A DNA stretch of 64,000 nucleotides from an uncultured Clostridia bacterium (GTDB lineage Bacteria > Bacillota > Clostridia > Oscillospirales > Acutalibacteraceae): the NCBI GenBank assembly GCA_944384905.1, contig CALWVE010000038.1, forward strand, positions 1 to 64,000. Direction: 5' to 3'. Shown one piece after another: positions 19,204 through 29,356 of this stretch; position 1 is the first letter of the stretch, and each line of letters begins with the position of its first letter. The notes below the pieces were generated by a model that saw nothing but the letters and a program-made list of their open reading frames with translations, was not told the origin of the DNA and made no database searches. The position numbers and the translations under genes are program-made.

Positions 19204-21072
19204 ATGAATTATCAGGCAGGACATTTTCAGGTGGTGGTGATCGGCGCGGGTCACGCCGGGATCGAGGCCGGTCTGGCCGCGGCGCGGCTGGGCTGTAAAA
19301 CGGCCGTGTTCACCATCAATATGGATGCGGTGGGGAATTGCCCGTGCAACCCCAGTATCGGCGGTACGGCAAAAGGCCATCTGGTGCGTGAAATCGACGC
19401 CCTGGGCGGCGAAATGGCCAAAACGACCGATGCTTGCTTCTTGCAAAGCCGCATGCTGAATCTGGGAAAAGGCCCCGCCGTGCATTCCCTGCGTGCGCAG
19501 ATTGACCGGCGCGCCTATGCTGCCATCATGAAGCACAAGCTTGAATTACAGGAAAATCTCTCCCTTAAGCAGGCCGAAATCACCGAAATTACCCGTGAAG
19601 AAAGCGGCCTGTATCATGTGGTGACCCGCCTGCATGCCGATTATACGGCCGACGCGGTGATTCTGGCGACCGGTACGTTTTTGGGCGGACGCATTTTCGT
19701 GGGTGACGTTTCTTACGAAGGCGGGCCGGACGGCATGTTCGCCGCTACTGAACTTACACAATCATTGATTAAACTAAATATACCGCTGCGCCGTTTTAAA
19801 ACCGGTACGCCCGCACGTGTTCTGCGCTCTTCCATCAATTTTGATGGGCTGGAAGTGCAGAAGGGCGACGAGCCGGTCGTTCCGTTTTCGTATGAAACCG
19901 AAAAAGAACTGCACAACACGGCGGTGTGTCATGTCAGCTGGACAAACGACGCCACAAAAGAAATTATTCTGAAAAATATCCATCGTTCGCCGCTGTATGG
20001 CGGTATGATCGAGGGTGTGGGGCCGCGTTATTGCCCCAGCCTGGAAGATAAAATCATGCGTTTCCACGATAAGCCGCGCCATCAGCTGTTTATCGAGCCG
20101 TGCGGCGCCGATACCGAGGAAATGTATTTGCAGGGTATGTCTTCCTCTTTGCCGGAAGATGTGCAGGTGGCATTCTATAAGACGATTCCCGGGCTGGAAA
20201 ACGTGGAGATCATGCGCTGTGCCTACGCGATTGAATATGACTGCGTGGATCCGCTGGCGCTGACGGCCACGCTGGAATTCCGCGATTTGCCCGGTCTGTA
20301 TGGCGCGGGACAGTTCAACGGCAGTTCCGGATACGAAGAAGCCGCCGCGCAGGGATTGGTGGCAGGCATTAACGCCGCGCGCAAGATTCAGGGCAAAGAG
20401 CCGATGATTCTCGACCGCGCAGGTTCTTATATCGGCACGCTGATCGATGATCTTATCACCAAGGGTGTTATGGATCCATACCGCATGATGACCAGCCGTT
20501 CCGAATATCGTCTGGTTCTGCGGCAGGATAACGCCGACGAGCGCCTGACGCCGATCGGGCGCGAAATTGGCCTGATTTCCGATGCCCGTTGGGAGCGGTT
20601 CTGTAAAAAGGAAGAGCAGAAGAAAGAAGAAATGACGCGTGCACTGCGCACGGTCTTTTCGCCGACGCCGGAGCTGAATGAAATCCTTGTTTCACGTGGA
20701 ACATCGCCGGTGGCGACGGGTGTACGGCTTTCGGATCTTTTGCGCCGTCCACAGCTTTCGTATGCGGATCTTACGCCGATTGACACAACGCGCCCGGAGA
20801 ATATTCCACAAGCGGTACTGGAGAATGTGGAAATTGAGCTGAAATATGAGGGCTACATCAACCGCCAGAAGGCCGATATTGCGGAAATGCGCCGTTTGGA
20901 AGGGAAGAAGCTGGCGGCCGATCTGGACTATGATGAAATTACGGGTCTGCGGCTGGAAGCGCGCGAAAAGCTGAACAAGGTGCGTCCGGAGAACATCGGG
21001 CAGGCGTCGCGTATTTCGGGTGTCAGCCCGGCGGATATTTCCGTCTTAATGATTTATCTTTCTAAAAAATAA
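19204..21072 (+). CDS. mnmG: tRNA uridine modification enzyme MnmG (GidA)
   Basis: The FAD-dependent partner of MnmE, 622 residues. The N-terminal dinucleotide-binding motif is VIGAGHAGIEAGLAAARLG, and the family motifs CNPSIGGTAKGHLVREIDAL and FNGSSGYEEAAAQG are present. The C-terminal helical domain ends LMIYLSKK. A parS site lies within the coding sequence at 20688-20703 (encoding part of VSRGTS). It is cotranscribed with mnmE. Confidence 0.96.
   Translation: MNYQAGHFQVVVIGAGHAGIEAGLAAARLGCKTAVFTINMDAVGNCPCNPSIGGTAKGHLVREIDALGGEMAKTTDACFLQSRMLNLGKGPAVHSLRAQIDRRAYAAIMKHKLELQENLSLKQAEITEITREESGLYHVVTRLHADYTADAVILATGTFLGGRIFVGDVSYEGGPDGMFAATELTQSLIKLNIPLRRFKTGTPARVLRSSINFDGLEVQKGDEPVVPFSYETEKELHNTAVCHVSWTNDATKEIILKNIHRSPLYGGMIEGVGPRYCPSLEDKIMRFHDKPRHQLFIEPCGADTEEMYLQGMSSSLPEDVQVAFYKTIPGLENVEIMRCAYAIEYDCVDPLALTATLEFRDLPGLYGAGQFNGSSGYEEAAAQGLVAGINAARKIQGKEPMILDRAGSYIGTLIDDLITKGVMDPYRMMTSRSEYRLVLRQDNADERLTPIGREIGLISDARWERFCKKEEQKKEEMTRALRTVFSPTPELNEILVSRGTSPVATGVRLSDLLRRPQLSYADLTPIDTTRPENIPQAVLENVEIELKYEGYINRQKADIAEMRRLEGKKLAADLDYDEITGLRLEAREKLNKVRPENIGQASRISGVSPADISVLMIYLSKK
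20688..20703. other. parS: parS site inside mnmG
   Basis: TGTTTCACGTGGAACA, an almost palindromic match to the Bacillus parS consensus, identical to the site at 23155-23170. It binds ParB, spreading the partition complex near oriC. Confidence 0.9.
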
Positions 21073-21075
21073 ATG

Positions 21076-21240
21076 GGCGGCTGTGCCGAACCCCCGCAGG
21101 TGAGTCGCGTGCGGCGAACCGCCGCACGATACGTCGCGATTAGGATAAAATATAGTTGAAAGCCAGCGTCGCGCGGCAGATGTTTGTCATTTGTTTTAAG
21201 CTCGATTCGCGACTTGTCAGCGGGGACTCCCCGCACAAAT
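21076..21240 (-). repeat. Repeat R4 (tail modules only)
   Basis: Begins directly after the mnmG stop with GTGCCGAACCCC, then GGTGAGTCGCG, GCGGCGAACCGCCGC, the AT core, GCGCGGCAGATG and the terminal GCGGGGA/TCCCCGC hairpin. There is no hairpin chain. Confidence 0.85.
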
Positions 21241-21266
21241 AATTTTTTCTCCTTCACAATATGACA

Positions 21267-21323
21267 AAAACCGGTCTCCTTGCTGTGGTATAGTTTGTAC
21301 AGACAAGCAAGGAGGCCGGTTTT
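21267..21323 (+). promoter_or_regulatory. Noc promoter inside a ribosome-site-sequestering inverted repeat
   Basis: Arms AAAACCGGTCTCCTTGC and GCAAGGAGGCCGGTTTT pair over 17 positions with a single T/G. The right arm contains the noc ribosome site and ends at the base before the ATG. The loop holds an extended -10 (TGGTATAGT). RNA starting in the loop would lack the left arm, while read-through RNA from mnmG could form the hairpin. Confidence 0.7.
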
Positions 21324-22118
21324 ATGCTATTTCGGTCAGCAAAAAGCAAATATACGCAACTTCCGCTGGACAAGATCGCGCCGAATCCCGATCAGCCGCG
21401 GCGCATTTTTGACGAAGAAGCTTTGCAGTCGCTGGCTTCCAGTATTAAGGAAAACGGTTTGCTGCAGCCGATTACCGTCCAAAAAGACGCAAGCGGCGGC
21501 TATCGTCTGATTGCCGGTGAGCGCCGGCTGCGCGCCGCCAAACTGGCCGGACTGGAACTCATTCCCGCCATTATTACGGAGGCAGACGGCGAAGATTCCG
21601 CCGTGCTGGCGATTACGGAAAATATGCAGCGCAGCGATCTCAAAATTTTCGAGGAAGCCTATGCGCTTTATAAACTGCTGAAAAAATGGGGCATTACCCA
21701 GGAACAGGCCGCACGCCGTCTGGGTATGAGTCAATCCGCACTGGCCAATAAGCTTCGTCTTTTGAAACTTACCCGGGACGAGCAGGCGCTGATTACGCAG
21801 TCTGATCTCACCGAACGGCACGCGCGCGTTTTGCTTCGGCTGCCGGAAGGGGAGGAGCGTCTCCGTTTTCTCCATGAAATTATTGAAAAAAAGCTGACTG
21901 TACAGGCCGCGGAAGAGCTGGTGGAAAAATACCTAAAAACACAGGAAAAGAAACCGTCTCGCCGTCCGCGCAAATCTCCAAAAGATGTTCGCCTGTTCGT
22001 CAATACGTTTGATAAAGCGGTAGCTTCGATGAAAAATGCCGGAATTGAAGCGATTGCAGAAAAGAGTGAGACCAACGACTATATCATTTGCACGGTGAAA
22101 ATTCCGAAGGCGGTGTAA
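21324..22118 (+). CDS. noc: Nucleoid-occlusion protein Noc (ParB family)
   Basis: A 264-residue ParB-family CTPase paralogue. The N-terminal domain has GERRLRAAKLAG, and the helix-turn-helix is ITQEQAARRLGMSQSALANKLRLL. A Lys/Arg-rich linker (EKKPSRRPRKSPKD) leads to the dimerisation tail. Noc binds chromosomal sites and blocks Z-ring assembly over the nucleoid. Position next to mnmG and rsmG, and the presence of a separate ParB with parA, favour Noc over Spo0J. The N-terminus (MLFRSAKSKYT) has a few hydrophobic residues that could form the membrane-binding helix, but this is unclear. The ATG follows AAGGAGG by 8 bases. Confidence 0.8.
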   Translation: MLFRSAKSKYTQLPLDKIAPNPDQPRRIFDEEALQSLASSIKENGLLQPITVQKDASGGYRLIAGERRLRAAKLAGLELIPAIITEADGEDSAVLAITENMQRSDLKIFEEAYALYKLLKKWGITQEQAARRLGMSQSALANKLRLLKLTRDEQALITQSDLTERHARVLLRLPEGEERLRFLHEIIEKKLTVQAAEELVEKYLKTQEKKPSRRPRKSPKDVRLFVNTFDKAVASMKNAGIEAIAEKSETNDYIICTVKIPKAV

Positions 22119-22119
22119 C

Positions 22120-22248
22120 ATGTGGCTCGATCGAATCAAAGACGTCTGGCGCAGACGTCCCCGGCACTCGGCGTGGTACTTCCTGTTTCGCGGACGGCCG
22201 TTCCGACAGAAAGGTGAAGATTTGCCGCCGCGCCATATGCGCCCTTAA
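22120..22248 (+). CDS. Possible small Arg/Trp-rich protein
   Basis: A 42-residue frame starts one base after the noc stop codon: MWLDRIKDVWRRRPRHSAWY, then an Arg/Pro-rich end. It has three Trp and about eleven Arg. The upstream GAAGGCGG is a fair ribosome site. I do not recognise it; position and coupling to noc are the only arguments for it being real. Confidence 0.4.
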   Translation: MWLDRIKDVWRRRPRHSAWYFLFRGRPFRQKGEDLPPRHMRP

Positions 22249-22291
22249 CTTTGCGTACAAGTTCTAACCCATTCCCTTATTCATTTCCCGC

Positions 22292-22323
22292 AAAAAGAGA
22301 CGGTGTAAAAACCGTCTCTTTTT
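22292..22323. terminator. Bidirectional terminator between noc and rsmG
   Basis: A 12-bp perfect stem AAAAAGAGACGG/CCGTCTCTTTTT with A/T runs on both sides, serving the two convergent units. Confidence 0.9.
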
Positions 22324-22333
22324 GCATGTAAGA

Positions 22334-23047
22334 TTAAATTAAAGGTGATTTTTTGATTTTAGCCGCCGGGCGGGGATAGGCTTTCGGCGTGGGCGCGGTT
22401 TTTCGGATAACTGCAATGCGGCGTTCGCTGCCGTCCGGCAGGGTAAAGGCGGCGGTCGATTCCAGCTTTCCGCCCAGCGTTTTGATGGCACGGCCTGCGG
22501 TTTGGAGTTCTTCCTCTAGGCCCGGGCCTTTCATGGCGATAAAGCATCCGCCAACACGCACAAACGGTAGGCAATATTCACACAAAACAGGCAGCGCAGC
22601 TACGGCACGCGCACAGGCGACGTCGTAGCTTTCGCGCAGGGCCGGTTCGCGGCCGGCGTCTTCGGCGCGCGCATGAACGCGTTTGGCTTCCACACCCGTT
22701 TTTCCGCAGACAGCTTCCAGAAAATTCAGCCGCTTTTGCAGACTGTCGAGCAGGGTCACGCGCAGGTCGGGGCGATAAATTTTAGCTGGCAGTCCGGGAA
22801 AACCTGCGCCGGTGCCTACATCAATCAGGGAAGCGTTTTCCGGCAGGGAACAGGCGCGGAAAAGCAGCAGGGAATCGAGAAAATGCTTGACGATCATTTC
22901 GTCCGGGTCGGTAATGGCGGTGAGGTTCATCACCTTGTTCCATTCCGTCAGTTCATCGGCATAAGCCGCAAACTGCGCGGCTTGTTCCGGCGTAACGGTA
23001 AGCTCAAACGCTTTGGCGGCCGCAATCAATTTATTTTGAAATTCCAT
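22334..23047 (-). CDS. rsmG: 16S rRNA (guanine527-N7)-methyltransferase RsmG
   Basis: A 237-residue SAM-dependent methyltransferase (GidB) that modifies G527 of 16S rRNA; its loss gives low-level streptomycin resistance in several bacteria. The motifs NLTAITDPDEMIVKHFLDSL and LIDVGTGAGFPGLPAKI are clear. The C-terminus carries a short basic tail (AAKIKKSPLI). In Bacillus it is codirectional with mnmG, while here it is inverted, with parS sites just upstream of its start. Confidence 0.95.
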   Translation of the reverse strand: MEFQNKLIAAAKAFELTVTPEQAAQFAAYADELTEWNKVMNLTAITDPDEMIVKHFLDSLLLFRACSLPENASLIDVGTGAGFPGLPAKIYRPDLRVTLLDSLQKRLNFLEAVCGKTGVEAKRVHARAEDAGREPALRESYDVACARAVAALPVLCEYCLPFVRVGGCFIAMKGPGLEEELQTAGRAIKTLGGKLESTAAFTLPDGSERRIAVIRKTAPTPKAYPRPAAKIKKSPLI

Positions 23048-23114
23048 GGGAATACCTCCGCTTTATTCTGGATTTATTGTATCATAAAAACAAGCCGCAG
23101 GCAATCGGCGGGAA

Positions 23115-23130
23115 TGTTTCACGTGAAACA
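23115..23130. other. parS: parS site
   Basis: TGTTTCACGTGAAACA, a perfect 16-bp palindrome and consensus ParB site, in the rsmG-parA interval. Confidence 0.95.
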
Positions 23131-23154
23131 TTTTGATAGGGGAGAGGGCAGGAT

Positions 23155-23170
23155 TGTTTCACGTGGAACA
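23155..23170. other. parS: parS site
   Basis: TGTTTCACGTGGAACA, 24 bp from the previous parS; the two form a tandem ParB loading site next to parAB. Confidence 0.92.
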
Positions 23171-23204
23171 TTGCGGTGCTTGGGCTGCCTGCGATGCTTT
23201 GCGG

Positions 23205-23500
23205 TTAGGGAATCCCCGCGAGGGGCGGAGAATCTCCGCTCATAAGTCGCGAATGAAGCATAAAACAAATGAAAAACCTCTGCCGCGCGACTAAAGTAAA
23301 GATACAGCGACAAGCTTACCCGCGAAGGATCGTGCGGCGAACGCCCAAAGGGCGCTGCCCTCTGGACACCCGCAAACCTTTGAAAAGGGCGCCGTGTGCC
23401 AGTGGCACACAAACAAGGCGCCGACCGCAGCGGCAGCGAAGACTTGATCGAAACTTTTAACGCTTGTATATCAAGCTTTGCCACGGCCGCCTCACTACTG
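23205..23500 (+). repeat. Hairpin-chain repeat R5 (variant)
   Basis: Starts with GCGGAGA/TCTCCGC and the TAAGTCGCGAATGAAGC tag, then a tail and a shortened chain. The CCAAAGGGC/GCCCTCTGG hairpin is present. The usual CCACC or CGATT hairpin is replaced by GTGTGCCA/TGGCACAC flanked by GGCGCC repeats, followed by the family string ACTTTTAACGCTTGTAT. It lies between rsmG and parA, beside the parS pair. Confidence 0.8.
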
Positions 23501-23634
23501 CAATTTTATATGAAAGTAAAAAAATAGAGACGTTTCAGCCTTTTATCGGCCGCCGGAGTATGCTATAATAAAGAACAGAACGAGAAAACACGGCTTTTGG
23601 TGAAAACCAACCACAAAATCAAGGGGGAAATGTC

Positions 23635-24399
23635 ATGGCCAAAACAATTGCAGTTGCCAACCAGAAAGGCGGCGTAGGCAAAACCACCACGGCGGTCAGT
23701 CTGGCGGCTGCTTTGGGAGCAAAAGGGAAACGCACTTTGCTGGTGGATATCGATCCGCAGGGAAACGCTACCAGCGGCGTGGGAATCGACCGGCGCACCC
23801 TCAAGGCCACGGCATTTGAAGTGCTGCGCGGCGATGCGCAAGCGGCGGACGCGATCTGTTCCACGGCGTTTATCAGTCTGGATGTTTTGCCGTCGGGAAT
23901 CGATCTGGCGGCGGCCGAAATTGAGCTGATCAACCAGGAAAACCGTGAGGCTGTGCTGAAAAAAGCGCTGGCTCCTGTGCTGGAAAAATACGATTACATC
24001 CTCATCGACTGCCCGCCTTCGCTGGGACTCATCACCACAAACGCGCTTACGGCCGCGGATACGATCTTGATTCCGATTCAGTGCGAATATTATGCGCTCG
24101 AGGGTCTTTCCCAGCTGATGAATACCGTCCGCCGGGTGCGCAGAATGTATAACAGCCATCTGGAAATCGAAGGCGTGCTGCTTACGATGTATGACGGACG
24201 CCTGAACCTCACCCAGCAGGTGGTGCATGAAATTAAGCGCTACTTCCCGAAGAAAGTGTACAGCACGGTGATTCCGCGCACGGTTCGCCTTTCCGAAGCG
24301 CCCAGTTTCGGACAGCCCGTGCAGTATTACGACCGCGGTTCCAAGGGAGCCGGCGCCTACAACAATCTGGCCGATGAAGTGATCAAGGCCAACCGATGA
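23635..24399 (+). CDS. parA: Chromosome partitioning ATPase ParA (Soj)
   Basis: A 254-residue deviant-Walker ATPase that, with ParB and parS, segregates origins and in Bacillus also modulates DnaA. Walker A is KGGVGKTTT in NQKGGVGKTTTAVSLA, with DIDPQGNATSG and ILIDCPPSLG following. An AAGGGGGA site precedes the ATG. A TATAAT with TG extension lies near 23562, giving it a probable promoter. parB follows after 19 bp. Confidence 0.96.
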   Translation: MAKTIAVANQKGGVGKTTTAVSLAAALGAKGKRTLLVDIDPQGNATSGVGIDRRTLKATAFEVLRGDAQAADAICSTAFISLDVLPSGIDLAAAEIELINQENREAVLKKALAPVLEKYDYILIDCPPSLGLITTNALTAADTILIPIQCEYYALEGLSQLMNTVRRVRRMYNSHLEIEGVLLTMYDGRLNLTQQVVHEIKRYFPKKVYSTVIPRTVRLSEAPSFGQPVQYYDRGSKGAGAYNNLADEVIKANR

Positions 24400-24418
24400 A
24401 CGCGAAAGGACGAGCAAT

Positions 24419-25273
24419 ATGAAAAAACAGCGCGGCCTCGGCAAGGGGCTTGATCTTATTTTTGCAGAAAATTCCTCGGAAACCGGCAGCGAAACCGTTA
24501 CCATTCCAATCAACGATATTGAACCGAACCGCGACCAACCGCGCCGCGAGTTTGATGAACAGGCTTTGCAGGAGCTGGCCGATTCCATTGCGGCGCACGG
24601 AATTTTGCAGCCGCTGCTGCTGCGTCCGTTCCCGGACGGCGGCTATCAGATTGTCGCCGGCGAACGACGCTGGCGCGCCGCACGCATGGCCGGTCTGCGG
24701 GAAATTCCCGCCGTAATCCGCGAAATGACGGAGCAGGAAGTCATGGAGCTGGCTCTGATCGAAAATTTGCAGCGCGAGGATCTTTCTCCGCTGGAAGAAG
24801 CCATGGGCTATCAAGCGCTGATGGAGCAATACGGCTTTACGCAGGAAGATGTGGCGCGTTCGGTGGGAAAGAGCCGCCCGGTAGTTGCCAATGCGCTTCG
24901 TCTGCTGAATTTGCCTGAAGAAGTGCGCGATATGCTTTCCGAAGGATTAATTTCGGCCGGACATGCCCGCACGCTGCTCAGTTTTCCCGATGAAGACAGC
25001 ATGATCGATGCCGCCAAGCAGGTGGTTCTGCGCGACCTCACGGTGCGCGATCTGGAGCGTATGGCGCGCGCAGCGGCACAGGCCGAAAAAGAAGCGGCCA
25101 AACAGCCGGTACGCCGTGCACCGTATTATGACGAAGTTCAGCTTGCGCTCAAGGATTATCTGGGACGCAAGGTAAAGGTAGACAGCAAAGGCAAAAAGGG
25201 TACGCTGCAAATTGAATTTTACGGCGAGGACGACCTGGCCGCTTTGATGGAAAAGCTCAACCTCAACCGCTGA
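24419..25273 (+). CDS. parB: Chromosome partitioning protein ParB (Spo0J)
   Basis: A 284-residue CTP-dependent clamp loaded at parS. It has the N-terminal CTPase motif GERRWRAARMAGL, helix-turn-helix FTQEDVARSVGKSRPVVANALRLLNLP, a basic linker, and a C-terminal dimerisation domain (GTLQIEFYGEDDLAALMEKL). The start MKKQRGLGKGLDLIF is typical of the family. Three parS sites lie within 5 kb. Confidence 0.96.
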   Translation: MKKQRGLGKGLDLIFAENSSETGSETVTIPINDIEPNRDQPRREFDEQALQELADSIAAHGILQPLLLRPFPDGGYQIVAGERRWRAARMAGLREIPAVIREMTEQEVMELALIENLQREDLSPLEEAMGYQALMEQYGFTQEDVARSVGKSRPVVANALRLLNLPEEVRDMLSEGLISAGHARTLLSFPDEDSMIDAAKQVVLRDLTVRDLERMARAAAQAEKEAAKQPVRRAPYYDEVQLALKDYLGRKVKVDSKGKKGTLQIEFYGEDDLAALMEKLNLNR

Positions 25274-25291
25274 GTTTTGAAGGAGTAAACA

Positions 25292-26011
25292 ATGGAAGTT
25301 ACCGAAGAAATGCGGCGATGGAGTGAGTCGTTCCCGCTGGCAACCTATGATGTTGGCCCGGGGCGCACGCTGCATCTTTCCCGGCTGCTGTTTCTGGTGC
25401 AGGAAACATCCGAACGGCATCTGCGGTATTTTAATATTGGCTATGAAAGCTTGTGGGAAGCCGGAATCGCCTTTTTAACGGCGAAAACGTGGGTAAAGAT
25501 TGAGCGTATGCCGCTGCTGCACGAAACCGTGCGGATCGAAACGCGCCCCTGCGGCGTAAAAGGCGCGCAGTTTATCCGTGCGTTTGATCTTTTCGTAGGC
25601 GAAGAATTGTGCGCGCAGGTGGTGCAGACCAGCGTAGCCGTAGACCCGGTTTCGCATAAGATTCATCATCCCCGCGTGTTTGAAAACGTAGCGTTTGATG
25701 CGTCCTGCGGCGGGGAAGCACCGATGTTCCCGCAGCGAATCAAAACAGGGGAACAGCCTGTCTTGGGCACGCGCGAGATCCGTTATTCCGACCTGGATTA
25801 CAACGGACATCTCAGCAACGCGCTGTATGTGGATTTTCTCACCGATTTTGTGCCGGACTGCCCCAAAATCACGGAGTTTCAGATCAATTATATCAACGAA
25901 TGCCGCCTGGGCGACCAAATTGTTCTTCACGGCGGAAAAGACGAAACCGGACGTTGGCTGGTGTATGGTGAACACGCCCGCGGCCGCGCGTTTGAAGCGT
26001 ATCTGAAGTAA
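25292..26011 (+). CDS. Acyl-ACP thioesterase (FatA/FatB family)
   Basis: A 239-residue double hot-dog enzyme that releases fatty acids from acyl carrier protein. The second-domain motif YSDLDYNGHLSNALYVDF contains the Asp/Asn/His residues of the plant-type active site. Family members are common in gut anaerobes. It begins 18 bp after parB with an AAGGAG site and may be cotranscribed. The fatty-acid chain preference cannot be read from sequence. Confidence 0.85.
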   Translation: MEVTEEMRRWSESFPLATYDVGPGRTLHLSRLLFLVQETSERHLRYFNIGYESLWEAGIAFLTAKTWVKIERMPLLHETVRIETRPCGVKGAQFIRAFDLFVGEELCAQVVQTSVAVDPVSHKIHHPRVFENVAFDASCGGEAPMFPQRIKTGEQPVLGTREIRYSDLDYNGHLSNALYVDFLTDFVPDCPKITEFQINYINECRLGDQIVLHGGKDETGRWLVYGEHARGRAFEAYLK

Positions 26012-26228
26012 AGGAAACGCCGCTAGAACTTTTGGACGTGCTGCGCAAACTGGAAAAAGATTCTGTCTGAAATCGGCAGACAATGTGTTTCCTATACATA
26101 GACAGATTACGAGCTAAATTTCTGTTCAAACAAATTGAAGCGGGTTTTGTCTATCCTAACAGGACAGAATTCGTCAAAAACCACAAGTGTGTGAAAATGG
26201 GATAAAGGAAAATTCGTGCGCTTCGCTC

Positions 26229-26251
<23 letters not shown>
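26012..26251. other. Intergenic region before guaB
   Basis: No gene is supported. A short frame right after the thioesterase stop encodes a helix-like remnant (LELLDVLRKLEKDSV) without a start codon, perhaps a decayed gene. Small inverted repeats such as GTCTG/CAGAC occur. I found no purine riboswitch core. Confidence 0.4.
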
Positions 26252-27816
<1,565 letters not shown>

Positions 27817-27831
27817 TTACAGTAAAAAATC

Positions 27832-27866
27832 AAGCGCAGAAACGGGATTCCGTTTCTGCGCTTTTT
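27832..27866 (+). terminator. guaB terminator
   Basis: A 14-bp stem AAGCGCAGAAACGG/CCGTTTCTGCGCTT followed by TTTGTTT. Confidence 0.9.
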
Positions 27867-27879
27867 GTTTGTAGGAGAA

Positions 27880-28030
27880 TCGCTAGGGACTCCCCGGCGG
27901 CAAGTTGCCGCTCCCAAGTCGCGTGCGGCGAACCGCCGCGGGATACGTCGCGGACAGGCTGAAATAAAATTGAAAGCCAAAGTCGCGCGGCGAAAGCTCA
28001 AATTTTGTTTTAAAGCCTTACCCGCGACTC
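27880..28030 (-). repeat. Repeat R6 (tail modules)
   Basis: Contains GGCAAGTTGCC-CTCCCAAGTCGCG, GCGGCGAACCGCCGC, ATACGTCGCGG, the AT core with GGCT/AGCC, GTCGCGCGGC, and a closing ACCCGCGACTCACC. It fills the gap between the guaB terminator and the end of uxuA, and reaches the uxuA stop codon. Confidence 0.85.
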
Positions 28031-29102
28031 ACCTGCGGAGGTTCTTCGCCATGGTTTCCCAGATGCCCTGCAAATACATGGCGCCCAGCGCGCGGTCATA
28101 CAGGCCATAGCCTGGGCGGGCTTCTTCGCCCCAGATCATCCGGCCGTGGTCGGGACGGATGTACGCATTCGGCGCGGCTTCATACAGCGCACGCATGATT
28201 TCCACCATATCCAGCGAACCGTCCGCCGAAAAATGCGAGCATTCGTAGAAATCTTTCTCTGCCGTGCGCTTGAAGTTGCGCACATGCGCAAAGTGAATCC
28301 GATCCCCAAAGGTGCGGATCAGCGCGGGCAGGTCGTTGTTCGCGTCTACGCCCAGCGAGCCGGTGCAAAGCGTAATGCCGTTGTACGGGCTATTGTTGAG
28401 CGCACACAGACGTTTTAGGCTTTCGCCGTTTGCGATGACGCGCGGCAGGCCGAAAATATTCCACGGCGGATCGTCCGGATGAATCGCCATGCGCACGTCG
28501 TATTGCTTACATACGGGCATAATGGCATCCAGAAAATACCCCAGATTTTCAAACAGACGGTCGGTGGTGATGCCGTCGTAAAGTTCAAACAGCTTTTCGA
28601 TGTGCGCCAGTCGTTCCGGTTCCCAGCCGGGCAGGGAATAGCCGCCCGAACCTTGACGGAACGCCTCGATAATCGCGTGCGGATCGTCCATACCGGCCAG
28701 AATCCGATGTTCATACGCCATGGTATTTGAGCCGTCCGGCAGCGGTTTGCGCAGGTCGGTGCGCATCCAGTCAAAAACCGGCATAAAATTATAACAGATC
28801 ACGCGCACGCCGGCTTTGCCCAGGCGGCGGATCGTCTGCCGGTAAGCCTCAATATAGCCGTCCCGCGTGGGCAGACCCAGTTTGATATCGTCGTGAATGT
28901 TGACGCTTTCAATGACTTGAAGTTCAAGCCCGGCGTCTTCCGTTTGTTTTTTCAGGTCGGCGATCTCGTCTTCCGGCCAGACTTCGCCCGGCTGCTTATC
29001 CATGAGTGTCCCGGCAATTCCGGTTACACCCGGAATCTGCCGAATCTGTTCAAGAGAAGCGCTGTCGTGCCCGGGGCCGAACCAACGCAAAACCATTTTC
29101 AT
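28029..29102 (-). CDS. uxuA: Mannonate dehydratase
   Basis: Converts D-mannonate to 2-keto-3-deoxygluconate in glucuronate breakdown. The 357-residue TIM-barrel protein starts MKMVLRWFGPGHDSASLEQIRQIPGV and contains the conserved MAIHPDDPPWNIFGLPR and the FAHVRN and RPDHGRMIW metal-site segments. The ATG nine bases after AAAGGAG is preferred over a TTG that touches the ribosome site. The partner uxuB is 13 kb away, and each gene has its own promoter. Confidence 0.95.
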   Translation of the reverse strand: MKMVLRWFGPGHDSASLEQIRQIPGVTGIAGTLMDKQPGEVWPEDEIADLKKQTEDAGLELQVIESVNIHDDIKLGLPTRDGYIEAYRQTIRRLGKAGVRVICYNFMPVFDWMRTDLRKPLPDGSNTMAYEHRILAGMDDPHAIIEAFRQGSGGYSLPGWEPERLAHIEKLFELYDGITTDRLFENLGYFLDAIMPVCKQYDVRMAIHPDDPPWNIFGLPRVIANGESLKRLCALNNSPYNGITLCTGSLGVDANNDLPALIRTFGDRIHFAHVRNFKRTAEKDFYECSHFSADGSLDMVEIMRALYEAAPNAYIRPDHGRMIWGEEARPGYGLYDRALGAMYLQGIWETMAKNLRR

Positions 29103-29146
29103 TTGTTCCAACTCCTTTGGCGCCTGATGCGCCCAAATTTACGTTA

Positions 29147-29175
29147 ATTATAGCGGATTTTTCCCCCGAAAACAA
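29147..29175 (-). promoter_or_regulatory. uxuA promoter
   Basis: On the minus strand: TTGTTT, 17 bases, TATAAT. AGCGG/CCGCT flank the -35 to -10 region as a possible operator. Confidence 0.65.
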
Positions 29176-29326
29176 CCGCTATTTACTCTGATAACAAGGT
29201 AAATCAAGCAAGTTAAAAGTTTAAAAAAGCAAGTATTTTTGTTATAAAACGGGCAAAAATAAGAAGGATTTTCATTTTATACCAGAGTACCTTTGTGTGT
29301 GCATAACTTTTTGGTAAAAATTTATA
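29176..29326. other. AT-rich uxuA-pflB intergenic DNA
   Basis: No gene seen. The stretch is rich in A/T runs and lies upstream of both divergent promoters, so it may bind regulators of anaerobic metabolism; no specific site is recognised. Confidence 0.4.
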
Positions 29327-29356
29327 TTGCGCATTCCTGCACTGAGATGGTATACT
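29327..29356 (+). promoter_or_regulatory. pflB promoter
   Basis: TTGCGC, 18 bases, TATACT, with TGG before the -10. The leader is about 130 bases and GC-rich, with C/G-rich hairpin potential near 29430-29470. Confidence 0.65.

Noticed and set aside
21324..22118. Second chromosome-partition ParB rather than Noc
   Set aside because: A ParB with its own ParA lies 2.3 kb away; position next to mnmG and rsmG is that of noc. The call remains family-level, because the Noc recognition sequence was not found in the window.
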